Positions 27,703 through 37,093 of a stretch of 64,000 bases of DNA are shown piece by piece. The stretch is taken from the NCBI RefSeq assembly GCF_021596945.1, contig NZ_CP063779.1, forward strand, positions 1,773,592 through 1,837,591, given 5' to 3'. The stretch's first letter is position 1. The number at the start of each line of letters is the position of its first letter. The notes beneath the pieces were generated by a model. The model searched no databases, had not been told where the DNA came from, and saw only the letters and a program-made list of their open reading frames with translations. Origin of the DNA: Mongoliitalea daihaiensis. GTDB lineage: Bacteria > Bacteroidota > Bacteroidia > Cytophagales > Cyclobacteriaceae. A program made the translations under genes and the position numbers.

Positions 27703-28869
27703 ATGAATGAACGGTATATGCAGCGGGGCGTATCTGCCTCTAAAGAAGATGTGCACCAAGCAATTTCCAATCTCGATAAAGGACTTTATCCGCATGCTTT
27801 TTGCAAAATAGTGGAGGATACATTGGGCAATGATCCGGAGTTTTGTAATATCATGCATGCAGATGGAGCAGGTACAAAGTCTTCGCTCGCATACATGTAT
27901 TGGAAAGAAACAGGGGATTTGAGTGTGTGGAAAGGCATTGCACAGGATGCGATCATCATGAATACGGATGATTTGTTATGTGTTGGTGCGGTGAATAATA
28001 TTTTGGTTTCATCTACTATAGGAAGAAATAAAAATCTCATTCCAGGTGAAGTAGTATCGGCTATCATCAACGGTACGGAAGAAGTATTGCAAGTACTGCG
28101 AGACCATGGGGTTCATGTAGTATTGACGGGAGGTGAAACAGCCGACGTGGGAGACTTGGTACGAACTGTGATTGTGGACAGTACTGTTACCTGCCGCATG
28201 AGAAGGGATGAAGTCATATCCAATGATAACATTCGTTCTGGTGATGTTGTGGTTGGATTAGCGTCTTTTGGCCAGGCTACGTATGAATCATCATATAATG
28301 GTGGTATGGGAAGCAATGGCCTGACATCAGCGCGCCATGATGTATTCAGCAAAGTGCTAAAATCACGATATCCCGAAAGTTTTGATCCTGCAGTTCCTGA
28401 GCATTTGGTCTATTCAGGTAAATATGGCTTGACCGATCCCGCTCCTGGGCTGCCCGTGGATATGGGTAAATTGGTTCTTTCGCCCACTCGGACTTATGCA
28501 CCGATTATGGTAGATGTGTTGAAGTACTTGCGTCCGCATATACATGGCTTGGTACATTGCAGTGGAGGTGCTCAAACAAAAGTGTTGCATTTTGTAAAGG
28601 ATGTACACGTAATAAAAGACAATCTTTTTGAAACGCCTCCTTTGTTTAAAATTATACAAGAAGAAAGTGGTACGGATTGGAAGGAAATGTATAAGGTTTT
28701 TAACATGGGACATCGTTTGGAGGTATACTTGGAAGAGCGCTATGCAGAAGAAATCATTGACATCGCTGAATCCATGGGAGTGGAAGCTAAAATAATTGGA
28801 AGAGTCCTGCCTTACGAAGGCAAAAAAGTGACCATCCAAAGTGAGCACGGAACCTTTGAATACGAATAA
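27703..28869 (+). CDS. purM: Phosphoribosylformylglycinamidine cyclo-ligase (AIR synthase)
   Basis: Purine biosynthesis enzyme that closes the imidazole ring of FGAM, using ATP, to give AIR. At 388 residues it is the longer form typical of Bacteroidota. Family motifs visible: RGVSASKEDVHQAI near the N terminus, HADGAGTKSSLAYMYW, DAIIMNTDDLLCVGA, LTGGETADVGDLVRT and the C-domain VHCSGGAQTKVL. An alpha/beta hydrolase gene follows after 8 bp and is probably co-transcribed. Confidence 0.93.
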   Translation: MNERYMQRGVSASKEDVHQAISNLDKGLYPHAFCKIVEDTLGNDPEFCNIMHADGAGTKSSLAYMYWKETGDLSVWKGIAQDAIIMNTDDLLCVGAVNNILVSSTIGRNKNLIPGEVVSAIINGTEEVLQVLRDHGVHVVLTGGETADVGDLVRTVIVDSTVTCRMRRDEVISNDNIRSGDVVVGLASFGQATYESSYNGGMGSNGLTSARHDVFSKVLKSRYPESFDPAVPEHLVYSGKYGLTDPAPGLPVDMGKLVLSPTRTYAPIMVDVLKYLRPHIHGLVHCSGGAQTKVLHFVKDVHVIKDNLFETPPLFKIIQEESGTDWKEMYKVFNMGHRLEVYLEERYAEEIIDIAESMGVEAKIIGRVLPYEGKKVTIQSEHGTFEYE

Positions 28870-28877
28870 GAAAAACA

Positions 28878-29639
28878 ATGAAGCTAAATTATAAAAAATC
28901 CGGTCAAGGAGATCCATTGATTATCCTACATGGTTTGTTTGGATCTGCAGATAACTGGTTTAGTATTGCACGAGAGTTAGAAAAGCATTTCACACTTTAC
29001 CTTGTAGACCAGCGCAATCATGGAGACTCCCCTCACAGCAGTGAGTGGAATTATGAGGTCATGGCGGCAGATATCAAAGAGTTGATGGATGATGAGGGAA
29101 TCTCAAAAGCGTATCTGATGGGCCACTCTATGGGAGGAAAGACGGTGATGAAGTTTGCTACCTTGTTTCCAGATATGATTGATCGATTGATTGTAGCTGA
29201 TATTGCTCCACGCTATTATCCGGTACATCATGGGAAGATTTTGGAAGGGTTGAATGCGATTCCTTTAGATACTATTCAATCCAGAAAGGAAGCTGACGAT
29301 GTTTTAGCAACATACATCAAGATACCGGGTATCCGACAGTTCTTATTGAAAAGTCTTGGTAGGGATGATGCTGGGAAGTTTATCTGGAAGATCAACCTGC
29401 CGGTGATTACTGAGCAGATTGAAATTGTTGGTGAAGCCATTACTTCAGAAAAACCTATAGAAATCCGAACCCTTTTTATGGGAGGTGCCAATTCCGATTA
29501 TATCTTAGATTCTGATAAGGAAGAAATTGCAGAGCTATTCCCTAATTCATCCATCATCTTCATCAAAGATGCCGGTCACTGGCTTCATGCCGAGCAGCCC
29601 AAGGCGGTGATCGAGACAGTGAAGGCGTTCCTCGGATAG
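28878..29639 (+). CDS. Alpha/beta hydrolase, YbfF-like esterase
   Basis: A cytoplasmic esterase-type hydrolase of 253 residues. Oxyanion region LHGLFGSADNW near residue 15-25; nucleophile Ser in GHSMGGK; the acid probably in TLFMGGANSDYI; base His in DAGHWLHAEQP. The pattern DQRNHGDSPHS is characteristic of YbfF/ABHD11-type esterases, which act on short acyl thioesters or esters in vitro. It follows purM by 8 bp and shares its transcript, but a functional link to purine synthesis is not evident. Confidence 0.88.
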   Translation: MKLNYKKSGQGDPLIILHGLFGSADNWFSIARELEKHFTLYLVDQRNHGDSPHSSEWNYEVMAADIKELMDDEGISKAYLMGHSMGGKTVMKFATLFPDMIDRLIVADIAPRYYPVHHGKILEGLNAIPLDTIQSRKEADDVLATYIKIPGIRQFLLKSLGRDDAGKFIWKINLPVITEQIEIVGEAITSEKPIEIRTLFMGGANSDYILDSDKEEIAELFPNSSIIFIKDAGHWLHAEQPKAVIETVKAFLG

Positions 29640-29780
29640 TTTGATCTCGCAGATAAAGGAGATTTGGCGGATTTGGCGCAGATTTTTTTATCAAATAAAT
29701 ATTTCAAAAATACAACTCAAAAATCTGTGTTCAATCTATTTACCTCCTGTATCTGTGAGAACCCTTTCTGCGAGCAACTC

Positions 29781-30272
29781 TTAAAACCGCAGAGCAACTC
29801 CACTTTTTAGGGGAGAAAGCTGTAGCTCTAGAGAAGCAGTACCCTTAACCGATCGGAATATTTGTTGATTATAGGCGTTGACAGCTCGCTGCTGATTGAC
29901 GAAATAACTTGAAATAAATCCTGAGCCAAGCACTAATGCACCAAAAGAAGGCCAAAAGACTGGGGATATGTTATCGTTTCCCGGTGTGAGAAATGCAGCA
30001 GTGCTGATTCCTATCAATCCTGCAAAAGCCAGCGGGATTCCTAGCCTCTTCCTTTTTTTTGCGATTTCCATATACTCTTTACTATCAGGAAACTTTGCCA
30101 TCACAGGTTCTAACTCCTTAAAATTAAATTCTTGTCCTTTGACTGAGTATGTATTCCAGCCCGAAAACCAGTCTCGGTTTACGTCTATCAACTGAATGTC
30201 CTCAGCCACTTGTGCAGCGCTTGAGAAGGTAATAGCTATCAGTAGAGAAATTATTAGCGAAAGTAATTTCAT
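29781..30272 (-). CDS. Exported membrane protein of unknown function
   Basis: A 163-residue protein with a signal peptide (MKLLSLIISLLIAITFSSAAQ). A short polar region (DVNRDWFSGWNTYSVKGQEFNFKEL) is followed by two hydrophobic segments (LGIPLAFAGLIGISTAAFL near 94-112 and VFWPSFGALVLGSGFISSYFV near 120-140) joined by a PGNDN turn, then a beta-like tail ending LKSGVALRF. Similar small proteins occur across Bacteroidota without assigned function. It stands alone between oppositely oriented genes. Confidence 0.72.
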   Translation of the reverse strand: MKLLSLIISLLIAITFSSAAQVAEDIQLIDVNRDWFSGWNTYSVKGQEFNFKELEPVMAKFPDSKEYMEIAKKRKRLGIPLAFAGLIGISTAAFLTPGNDNISPVFWPSFGALVLGSGFISSYFVNQQRAVNAYNQQIFRSVKGTASLELQLSPLKSGVALRF

Positions 30273-30349
30273 AGAGTCATTGAATTTGATATTCGGAATC
30301 TACGAAATTTTTGGCCTATATTTAAACTTGGATTCTGAAAATAGTTCGT

Positions 30350-31063
30350 ATGAGTAAAGGTAAACTCTTTTTAATTCCCTCAGTTTTGGCACCTGATACG
30401 GCTGCCGATATTATCAGCCCACAGGTCAAATCAGTCATTCAGCATACCAAACATTTTTTGGTAGAGGATCTGCGCACAGCCCGGAGATATATCAGTAGCT
30501 TGAGGTTGGGAGTGGTCATTGATGAGTTGCACTTGGAGATTTTAGACAAGAAAACAAGAACTCCAGCTATGCCAACCTTGATGGCTCCAATATTTGAAGG
30601 AAAGGATATGGGGGTGATTTCAGAAGCGGGTTGTCCAGGAATCGCAGACCCAGGATCAGTTGCTGTAGCTTATGCTCACGAAAAAGGAATTCAGGTAGTT
30701 CCGCTCAGTGGTCCAAGTTCGATGTTTTTAGCCTTGATGGGTTCTGGCTTCAATGGACAGTCATTTGCCTTTCATGGATATTTACCAATCGAAAAAAAGG
30801 CTAGAATAGCTGGAATCAAAGAGTTAGAATCAGATTCGATTAAAAATAGGCGAACACAGATTTTCATGGAGACACCATTTCGCAATAATCATCTGTTCCA
30901 GGATCTGATCAGTAACCTCCATCCCCACACTAAATTATGTGTTGCTAAAAATTTAACAGGAACTGATGAGCTGATTCAAACCAAAAGTGTTGCGGATTGG
31001 AGAAAAGCTAAGTTGGATCTGCACAAAATCCCCACGGTATTTGTTCTTTATGCAGGTGAATAA
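30350..31063 (+). CDS. SAM-dependent methyltransferase, RsmI/tetrapyrrole methylase family
   Basis: A 237-residue class III (tetrapyrrole methylase-like) methyltransferase. Visible: the N-terminal GKLFLIPSVLAP, the SAM-binding GVISEAGCPGIADPGS, VVPLSGPSSMFLALMGSGF, and a C-terminal METPFRNNHLFQDL. RsmI methylates the 2'-O of C1402 in 16S rRNA; this protein is shorter than E. coli RsmI and of the second Bacteroidota type, so the exact target is uncertain. A hairpin follows 4 bp after the stop. Confidence 0.85.
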   Translation: MSKGKLFLIPSVLAPDTAADIISPQVKSVIQHTKHFLVEDLRTARRYISSLRLGVVIDELHLEILDKKTRTPAMPTLMAPIFEGKDMGVISEAGCPGIADPGSVAVAYAHEKGIQVVPLSGPSSMFLALMGSGFNGQSFAFHGYLPIEKKARIAGIKELESDSIKNRRTQIFMETPFRNNHLFQDLISNLHPHTKLCVAKNLTGTDELIQTKSVADWRKAKLDLHKIPTVFVLYAGE

Positions 31064-31094
31064 AAAAAGCCTTCGAATACTCGAAGGCTCTTTA
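31062..31094 (-). terminator. Terminator between convergent genes
   Basis: A 9-bp perfect stem (AGCCTTCGA / TCGAAGGCT) with a 4-nt loop. On the minus strand T6-T7 follows, so it serves the MltF-like gene well. On the plus strand only CTTT follows, so it is weaker for the methyltransferase gene. Confidence 0.85.
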
Positions 31095-31102
31095 AGGGGT
31101 AT

Positions 31103-32503
31103 TTAGGGACTTATTAGGGTTCTATAAGATTCATAAATCAATAAAATTTCCTCTACATAATTGACTGCCATGTGTCCTTTGGCGTAACCACTTTTGACAA
31201 CAGGATCCTTGTAGTACATAGGATTTGATTTAAGTTCAAGAAATATACTAACATTTTCCCAAAGTTGTGTGTTTTTTCCATATTTAATTGCGAGGCGCCA
31301 AGCATCCTCCACATGACCATGCCCAACATTGTAAGATGCTAATATAAATTGAATGCGTTCATTGGTTTCAGGAACACGCTCTTTCCAAAATTTGTCTAAA
31401 TATTTTAGGTAATTAACACCACCCATCAAGCTTTCTAATGGATCTTGCGGGTTTTGAACCCCAAACCGTTGCAAGGTCACTGGCATTAGCTGTAATAATC
31501 CCTGAGCTCCTGCATATGACTCCGCTTGAGAATTGAAATTTGATTCTTTGTAGACAAGTGATGCCAGTAATCTCCAGTCCCAGCCTAGTTGCTCGGCTCC
31601 TTTTTGGATGATTTCATCGTAAGGGGAGATACGGTTACCTGCTACCGAAGAAAATGTTGAGGTAGAACGGTAGTGGGAGTTGTTAGAATTTTTAAAATAC
31701 TTAGCATACAACGTTTGCACATATCCTGAACCTGTTTTAGAATCAATCCATTGATTTAATTCTTCTTGCAGTCTTGGAGCATTTTTTCTAACAGCCCATG
31801 CTACATCAGCTTTAGGGGCTATTTCCCAATCAATATTCAAGTTGGAATGATAGGTTGCATTAACTAAGGCTTCTACCTTATCGGCTATTGTAAACGCTAT
31901 TTTGCCAGCCTGTACTTGCTTAATAAGTGCATCACTATCCAAGTTGGATTCAATGATAGTAAGATTGATTTCATACTGTTCCTGAATAGCGCACAACTGA
32001 GATTTATAGATTGCATCTTTACGGATATGAATAGTCTTGCCATCCAGTTCTTCCCACGATTGGATTTTGGAAGCACCTTCACGTTGTACGAGTACAGTAC
32101 CCATTTGTCCGAGTGGTTCTGAAAAAGAAGCTAGATGAAAACGACTTTCATGAACTTCAAAGTTCATGGCAATAATGTCTGCTTTTCCTTGATTTAATAA
32201 TTTGAAAGCTTCCTGAATATCAGATTTGACAATTAAGTGAAGGCGAACCCCCAAATGGGCGGCAAGATTTTTCAGCATTTCAAACTCATATCCCATTCTT
32301 CGCCCTTTGTAAATGTAATAACTCGTGGTGGAGTTATCTACAATAGCCCGAATGAAACCTCTTTTTTGAATTTCTTCTAAGTCTAAAGAAGTTGGGTTTT
32401 CCCAAAAGTTTTCTTCTACGATCACTTGTTCTTTTGGTGTGCATTGAACTCCAAAAAGAAATAAGACACTAAATAAACTTACTATGTATACGAATTTTCG
32501 CAT
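31103..32503 (-). CDS. MltF-like lytic transglycosylase lipoprotein
   Basis: Envelope peptidoglycan lyase of 466 residues. It begins with a lipoprotein signal (VLFLFGVQC, Cys21). An SBP_bac_3 solute-binding domain (about 45-270; GYEFEMLKNLAAHLGV, ADIIAMNFEVHESR) is followed by a C-terminal SLT domain, with the catalytic Glu in LVYKESNFNSQAES and the motifs AGAQGLLQLMP and ASYNVGHGHVEDA. This two-domain order is that of MltF, which cuts glycan strands to 1,6-anhydro ends and is controlled by the binding domain. It stands alone with a terminator on each side. Confidence 0.9.
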   Translation of the reverse strand: MRKFVYIVSLFSVLFLFGVQCTPKEQVIVEENFWENPTSLDLEEIQKRGFIRAIVDNSTTSYYIYKGRRMGYEFEMLKNLAAHLGVRLHLIVKSDIQEAFKLLNQGKADIIAMNFEVHESRFHLASFSEPLGQMGTVLVQREGASKIQSWEELDGKTIHIRKDAIYKSQLCAIQEQYEINLTIIESNLDSDALIKQVQAGKIAFTIADKVEALVNATYHSNLNIDWEIAPKADVAWAVRKNAPRLQEELNQWIDSKTGSGYVQTLYAKYFKNSNNSHYRSTSTFSSVAGNRISPYDEIIQKGAEQLGWDWRLLASLVYKESNFNSQAESYAGAQGLLQLMPVTLQRFGVQNPQDPLESLMGGVNYLKYLDKFWKERVPETNERIQFILASYNVGHGHVEDAWRLAIKYGKNTQLWENVSIFLELKSNPMYYKDPVVKSGYAKGHMAVNYVEEILLIYESYRTLISP

Positions 32504-32619
32504 TTCAATGGGGTCCTATATCAGGACATGGTGAAACTAAGTGCCGTATTAACAAATTGTATGCCAAACTGATAGCTGATAGATAAGCTTGTAGTTTAAA
32601 AAGTTTTTGGAGAAAACAT

Positions 32620-32652
32620 AAAAAAAAGTTCATGCAATTTTTTGCATGAACT
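32620..32652 (-). terminator. Terminator of the RND efflux operon
   Basis: An 11-bp perfect stem (AGTTCATGCAA / TTGCATGAACT) with a 4-nt loop. On the minus strand it is followed by a T7 run. It lies 33 bp after the TolC gene. Confidence 0.88.
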
Positions 32653-32685
32653 CAACCGATTGCATGTGCTTGAATCGAATCTTAT

Positions 32686-34032
32686 TTAAGGGAGGCCTAA
32701 CCTGAATCCAGCGCTATCTCCCTGAAAATAAATTCTGCCAGATAAGCGCATCAATTCTATTTCCATCTCTTTGATATTGAAAAGCGCTGTCAAAAGTCTG
32801 TTTTCTGCTGTCAGCAAATTGACTTGAGCATCTCTAAACTGTAGGTAATCTGCAATCCCTAGTCTGAATCTTTCCAAAGCAATATCAGCACTTTCCACTG
32901 CTGTTTTGTAATTGGAAAACTCAATATCCAACAGTTGAATATTTGTATTGTAAGTATTGTATGCTCGCTGAATATCAGAAACCATTTGGATTTCCATATC
33001 CTGCAGAGCCAAACTTGCACTGTTGCGTTCTACCTTGGCATTTTGGATTCTACGATTAATCGTGAGACCTGAAAAGATGGGCAGACTAAGGTTTACACCA
33101 TAATTGTACCCTTGACGCTGATTAAGCAATAGGAAACCAGCTTCGGAAGTGAATGTATTTTTATTATAAGCGGCATTAAGATTGATTTGTGGCAACCGGG
33201 CAGCTTGCGCCTCTTTAATAGAAAGAAATGCAGCATTCTCTTGTCGCTGTGCTACTAGAAATTGCTTGTTGTGAATATAAGCATTCTCTACCAAGTCTTC
33301 CAGCAAGAGATTCTTATCGACAACAATTGTATCATTTACTTGGTATTGATAGCTTGGGATTTGGGCCAGTAATTCATTCAGGTTAATTCTTGAATTTTTG
33401 ATGATCAAGTCCTGATTGACGAGTAATGAAAGGTCAGCATTGTAATCCACTTGTGCTGTTAAAAAGTCTCTTTTTCCTGCACCCCCCAGTTCGTAGCGTG
33501 CTTTGGCAATATCTAAACGAGCCTGAGAAAGTTCTAAGGTGGTTTGTAAGACATTGTATCGCTGCTGTTCCAAGACTAATCGATAGTAGGCACTGGAAAT
33601 AGCAGCTACGGTATTTTCAACCAAGACTTTGGCTTGCAATTCAGAAATCTTTTCTAATTCCCCTAATACTTTGACTGTGAAGATAGCGTCAGGGCGAAAG
33701 CCATAAAAACCGACTAAGGAGTAGTTTTCATTTTCTGTGCCGGCCGCAGGTATTTGGTTTTGCTCATTAGAATTAGCAAATTGTTGGGTAACGTCCTCTC
33801 TATTGAAGGAATTGAGGAAAGTACCTGTCAGGGTAGGCATAAAGAAGGTGCCCACGCCTATTTTTACATTCCTTTCGGCCACATTGACATCATTTTGGGC
33901 AATCTTGAGTCCATAGTTTCTATCCAAGCCCATCAATACGGCCTTCTCTAAATCCATGATCTCATCTTGAGCATGCAGGGATAAATGAGAGAATAGAATT
34001 ACAATGACAATTAAAAATAGCTTTTTCATCAA
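32686..34032 (-). CDS. TolC-family outer-membrane efflux protein
   Basis: Outer-membrane channel of a tripartite efflux pump, 448 residues. It has a signal peptide (FLIVIVILFSHLSLHAQ) and two similar OEP halves made of long helices (AKARYELGGAGKRDFLTAQVDYNADLS pattern in the first, ALERFRLGIADYLQFRDAQVNLL pattern in the second), as in TolC. It is the last gene of the operon, and its start overlaps the permease stop by 4 bp, so the two are coupled. A terminator follows. Confidence 0.92.
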   Translation of the reverse strand: MMKKLFLIVIVILFSHLSLHAQDEIMDLEKAVLMGLDRNYGLKIAQNDVNVAERNVKIGVGTFFMPTLTGTFLNSFNREDVTQQFANSNEQNQIPAAGTENENYSLVGFYGFRPDAIFTVKVLGELEKISELQAKVLVENTVAAISSAYYRLVLEQQRYNVLQTTLELSQARLDIAKARYELGGAGKRDFLTAQVDYNADLSLLVNQDLIIKNSRINLNELLAQIPSYQYQVNDTIVVDKNLLLEDLVENAYIHNKQFLVAQRQENAAFLSIKEAQAARLPQINLNAAYNKNTFTSEAGFLLLNQRQGYNYGVNLSLPIFSGLTINRRIQNAKVERNSASLALQDMEIQMVSDIQRAYNTYNTNIQLLDIEFSNYKTAVESADIALERFRLGIADYLQFRDAQVNLLTAENRLLTALFNIKEMEIELMRLSGRIYFQGDSAGFRLGLP

Positions 34033-37000
34033 ACTCTGGCTAAACGTCCTTTTTTAGATGTGAGATAAGTATAGATCGCAGGAATTACAAATAAGGTCAG
34101 AAGGGTAGAAAACATCAATCCTCCAATAACTGCCACGCCCATGGGTACTCTACTTTCTGCACCGGCACCAAGTGCTAAGGCTATGGGAAGTATTCCTAGA
34201 ATGGTCGATAAACTCGTCATCAAGATGGGTCTAAATCTAGCTGCCGCCGCACCAATTATCGCTTCATCAACCGATAGGCCTTGTGCTTTTCGCTGATTGG
34301 CAAACTCCACGATCAAGATACCATTTTTGGTTACTAGCCCTATCAGCATAATGATTCCAATTTGACTGAAGATATTCAAGGTGAAATCAAAATACCATAG
34401 AGAAAATAAAGCTCCAAAGAGTGCCAACGGTACGGTAAACATAATGGTTAGAGGGTCCTTGAAACTTTCAAACTGCGCAGATAGCACAAGATAGATCAAG
34501 ACTAAAGCAAATAGGAAAGCAAATATTAAGCTGTTAGAACTATCTCTAAATTCTTTGGATAATCCAGCTAAGTCGGTACTGAATGATTCGTCCAGTACTT
34601 CATCTGCAATTCGATCCATTTCATCCAAGCCTACACCAATTGTATACCCTTCGGCCAATTGAGCGGAGATGGTCGCACTGACAAAACGGTTAAATCTGTA
34701 GAGTTGTGGAGGTGTACTCTTTTCTTTGATCGATACCAAGTTGTCTAACTGAACAAGTTCTCCATTATCCGCGCGCACGTAGAGCATTCTTAAATTGATC
34801 GGTTCATTTCTATCTTGAATCTGCATTTCTCCAATTACCTCGTACTGCTTGCCATTCATAATGAAATATCCAAAACGTTGGCCTGAGTAGGATAGCTGTA
34901 AGGTTCGTGCAATCTCTTGTACTGATACACCAATATTTCTTGCTTTTTGGCGATCAATTTCTACTTCAATTTCAGGCTTCGTAAATTTCAAGTTTACATC
35001 AGCAAAACTAAAAATCGGGCTTTGATTGGCCTGATTTAAGAATTCAGGGATCACTTCTTTGAGCTTATCAAGCGTTGGTGCTTGGATGACATATTGTACT
35101 GGAAGGCCAGCTCTTCTATCGCCTATGGACGGAGGCTGAGTTCCGAAGGCTCTTACAGCAGTATAATCCCTCAGTTTTCCCTGAACTTGATTGAAGATCT
35201 CTTGCTGAGACCTGGATCGCTCGCTCGCATCGGTTAGAATCAAGCGAAGAAAACCCGAATTAGTACTCGCTGTTCCAAAGCCAGGAGAAGTCACTGTAAT
35301 GATTCCAGCTCTTTCTTCCTCCGGAATAAGCTGTATGAAATCTGTTGTCATTTCATTCAGTACATCATCCATATATCCGAAAGTAGCACCTTCTGGTCCA
35401 GATAAGTTGACTCGCATTTCCCCCCGATCCTCTATGGGAGATAGCTCAGTCGGGATAATCTGGAAAAATTGATAAATCCCTAAACTCATCAACAATATGA
35501 TCACAAATGCACTCCATCTGATTTTCATGAAAGCATGTAAGGCAATGCTGTACTTTTCATTCAACCATTCGAATATAGGCTCGGTAAGGTTATAGAAGGC
35601 ATTTTGCTTTTCTCGCTTTTTCAAAAGCTTTGAGCTCAGCATAGGCGTCATCGTCAAGGCTACAAATGAGGAGATAATGACTGCACCAGCTACAACTATT
35701 CCAAATTCCCTAAATAATCGGCCCGTCGTACCAGTCAAGAAAATTACCGGTAAGAATACAGCCGCAAGCGCAACAGTAGTTGCAATTACAGCAAAGAAGA
35801 TTTCCTCAGCACCTTTTTCCGCGGCCTTATCAGGGTTTTCTCCTTTTTCAATACGAGAATAAATATTTTCCAACACTACAATGGCATCATCTACGACAAG
35901 ACCAATGGATAATACAATACCCAAAAGTGTTAAAACGTTGATGGAAAAGCCCATCAAATACATGATAAAGAATACTCCGATAAGCGATATAGGGATGGTC
36001 AATACCGGGATAAAGGTAGTCCTCCAGTCTCGGAGGAATAAGAAAATGATCGATACCACCAATAAGAAGGCAATGAAAATAGTTTCTTGCACCTCTTTAA
36101 TTGAGTTTCGGATAAATTTGGTGGAGTCAAAACCTATTCCCAGTTTGATATCTTCGGGTATATCTTTTTCAATGATTGCCAGTCTTTTGTAAAACTCATC
36201 TACGATCTCAATATTATTGGAACCGGGCAAAGGTACTAGCACGACCCCTACCATAGGGATCCCATCTCTTTTCAAAACAGTCCGTTCATTCAAGGCGGCT
36301 AACTCGGCTTTTCCTATATCTTGGAATCGAACAATGCTGTTCTGATCTTCTTTGATAATAAGATCATTGAATTCTTGCGGGGAGTTTAGACGGCTTTTGG
36401 TACGGACGGAAAGTTCAATTGAAGAACCCTCAATTCTTCCTGATGGAAGTTCTACGTTTTCTGTTTGTACTTTACTCAAGACATCAGACGGTGTGATTCC
36501 GTAAGAGGCCATCTTTAGAGGGTCTATGCGTAAGCGGATAGCGTAGCGCTTTTCCCCCCAAATCTGTACGGTGCTGACTCCAGGGATGGTTTGCAGCCTT
36601 TCTTTGAATACATTATTGGCTAAGTCCGAGAGCTCCATCAGATTCCTCTGATCACTTTGGACATTCAAGAATACAATTGGCTGGGAATCAGAATCGGCCT
36701 TAGACACTACGGGCGGTTCCGCATCAGGGGGTAACCTTCTGACGGCACCGGATACTTTATCTCGCACGTCATTCGCAGCAGCTTCTAGATCAGCCCCCAC
36801 ATCAAATTCTACCGTGATATTACTGGTTCCATCATTACTTGTGGACGTCAGAGATTTGATCCCCGCGATACCATTGATTGCCTCTTCCAGAGGTTCAGTG
36901 ATCTGAGCTTCAATAACATCAGCATTTGCACCTACATAGGTGGTTCGTACATTGATGATCGGTGGATCCACACTTGGAAACTCACGGATTCCGAGAAAAG

Positions 37001-37091
37001 AGATACCGATAATTCCGAATAAAAGAATTGTCAATGACATCACAATTGCCAAGACAGGTCTTCTAATACTAATCGTTGATAAACTAGCCAT
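34029..37091 (-). CDS. RND efflux permease (HAE1/AcrB type)
   Basis: Proton-driven inner-membrane pump of 1020 residues with the 12-helix RND plan: TM1 at the N terminus (RPVLAIVMSLTILLFGIIGI), two large periplasmic loops, and TM2-6 and TM8-12 blocks. The proton-relay Asp pair is in TM4 (LSIGLVVDDAIVVLENI) and the conserved GLVTKNGILIVEFAN lies near TM10. It belongs to the hydrophobe/amphiphile exporter group and not to the metal pumps, judging by the TM4 motif. The adaptor gene precedes it by 2 bp and the TolC gene overlaps by 4 bp. Substrates are unknown. Confidence 0.95.
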   Translation of the reverse strand: MASLSTISIRRPVLAIVMSLTILLFGIIGISFLGIREFPSVDPPIINVRTTYVGANADVIEAQITEPLEEAINGIAGIKSLTSTSNDGTSNITVEFDVGADLEAAANDVRDKVSGAVRRLPPDAEPPVVSKADSDSQPIVFLNVQSDQRNLMELSDLANNVFKERLQTIPGVSTVQIWGEKRYAIRLRIDPLKMASYGITPSDVLSKVQTENVELPSGRIEGSSIELSVRTKSRLNSPQEFNDLIIKEDQNSIVRFQDIGKAELAALNERTVLKRDGIPMVGVVLVPLPGSNNIEIVDEFYKRLAIIEKDIPEDIKLGIGFDSTKFIRNSIKEVQETIFIAFLLVVSIIFLFLRDWRTTFIPVLTIPISLIGVFFIMYLMGFSINVLTLLGIVLSIGLVVDDAIVVLENIYSRIEKGENPDKAAEKGAEEIFFAVIATTVALAAVFLPVIFLTGTTGRLFREFGIVVAGAVIISSFVALTMTPMLSSKLLKKREKQNAFYNLTEPIFEWLNEKYSIALHAFMKIRWSAFVIILLMSLGIYQFFQIIPTELSPIEDRGEMRVNLSGPEGATFGYMDDVLNEMTTDFIQLIPEEERAGIITVTSPGFGTASTNSGFLRLILTDASERSRSQQEIFNQVQGKLRDYTAVRAFGTQPPSIGDRRAGLPVQYVIQAPTLDKLKEVIPEFLNQANQSPIFSFADVNLKFTKPEIEVEIDRQKARNIGVSVQEIARTLQLSYSGQRFGYFIMNGKQYEVIGEMQIQDRNEPINLRMLYVRADNGELVQLDNLVSIKEKSTPPQLYRFNRFVSATISAQLAEGYTIGVGLDEMDRIADEVLDESFSTDLAGLSKEFRDSSNSLIFAFLFALVLIYLVLSAQFESFKDPLTIMFTVPLALFGALFSLWYFDFTLNIFSQIGIIMLIGLVTKNGILIVEFANQRKAQGLSVDEAIIGAAAARFRPILMTSLSTILGILPIALALGAGAESRVPMGVAVIGGLMFSTLLTLFVIPAIYTYLTSKKGRLARV

Positions 37092-37093
37092 GA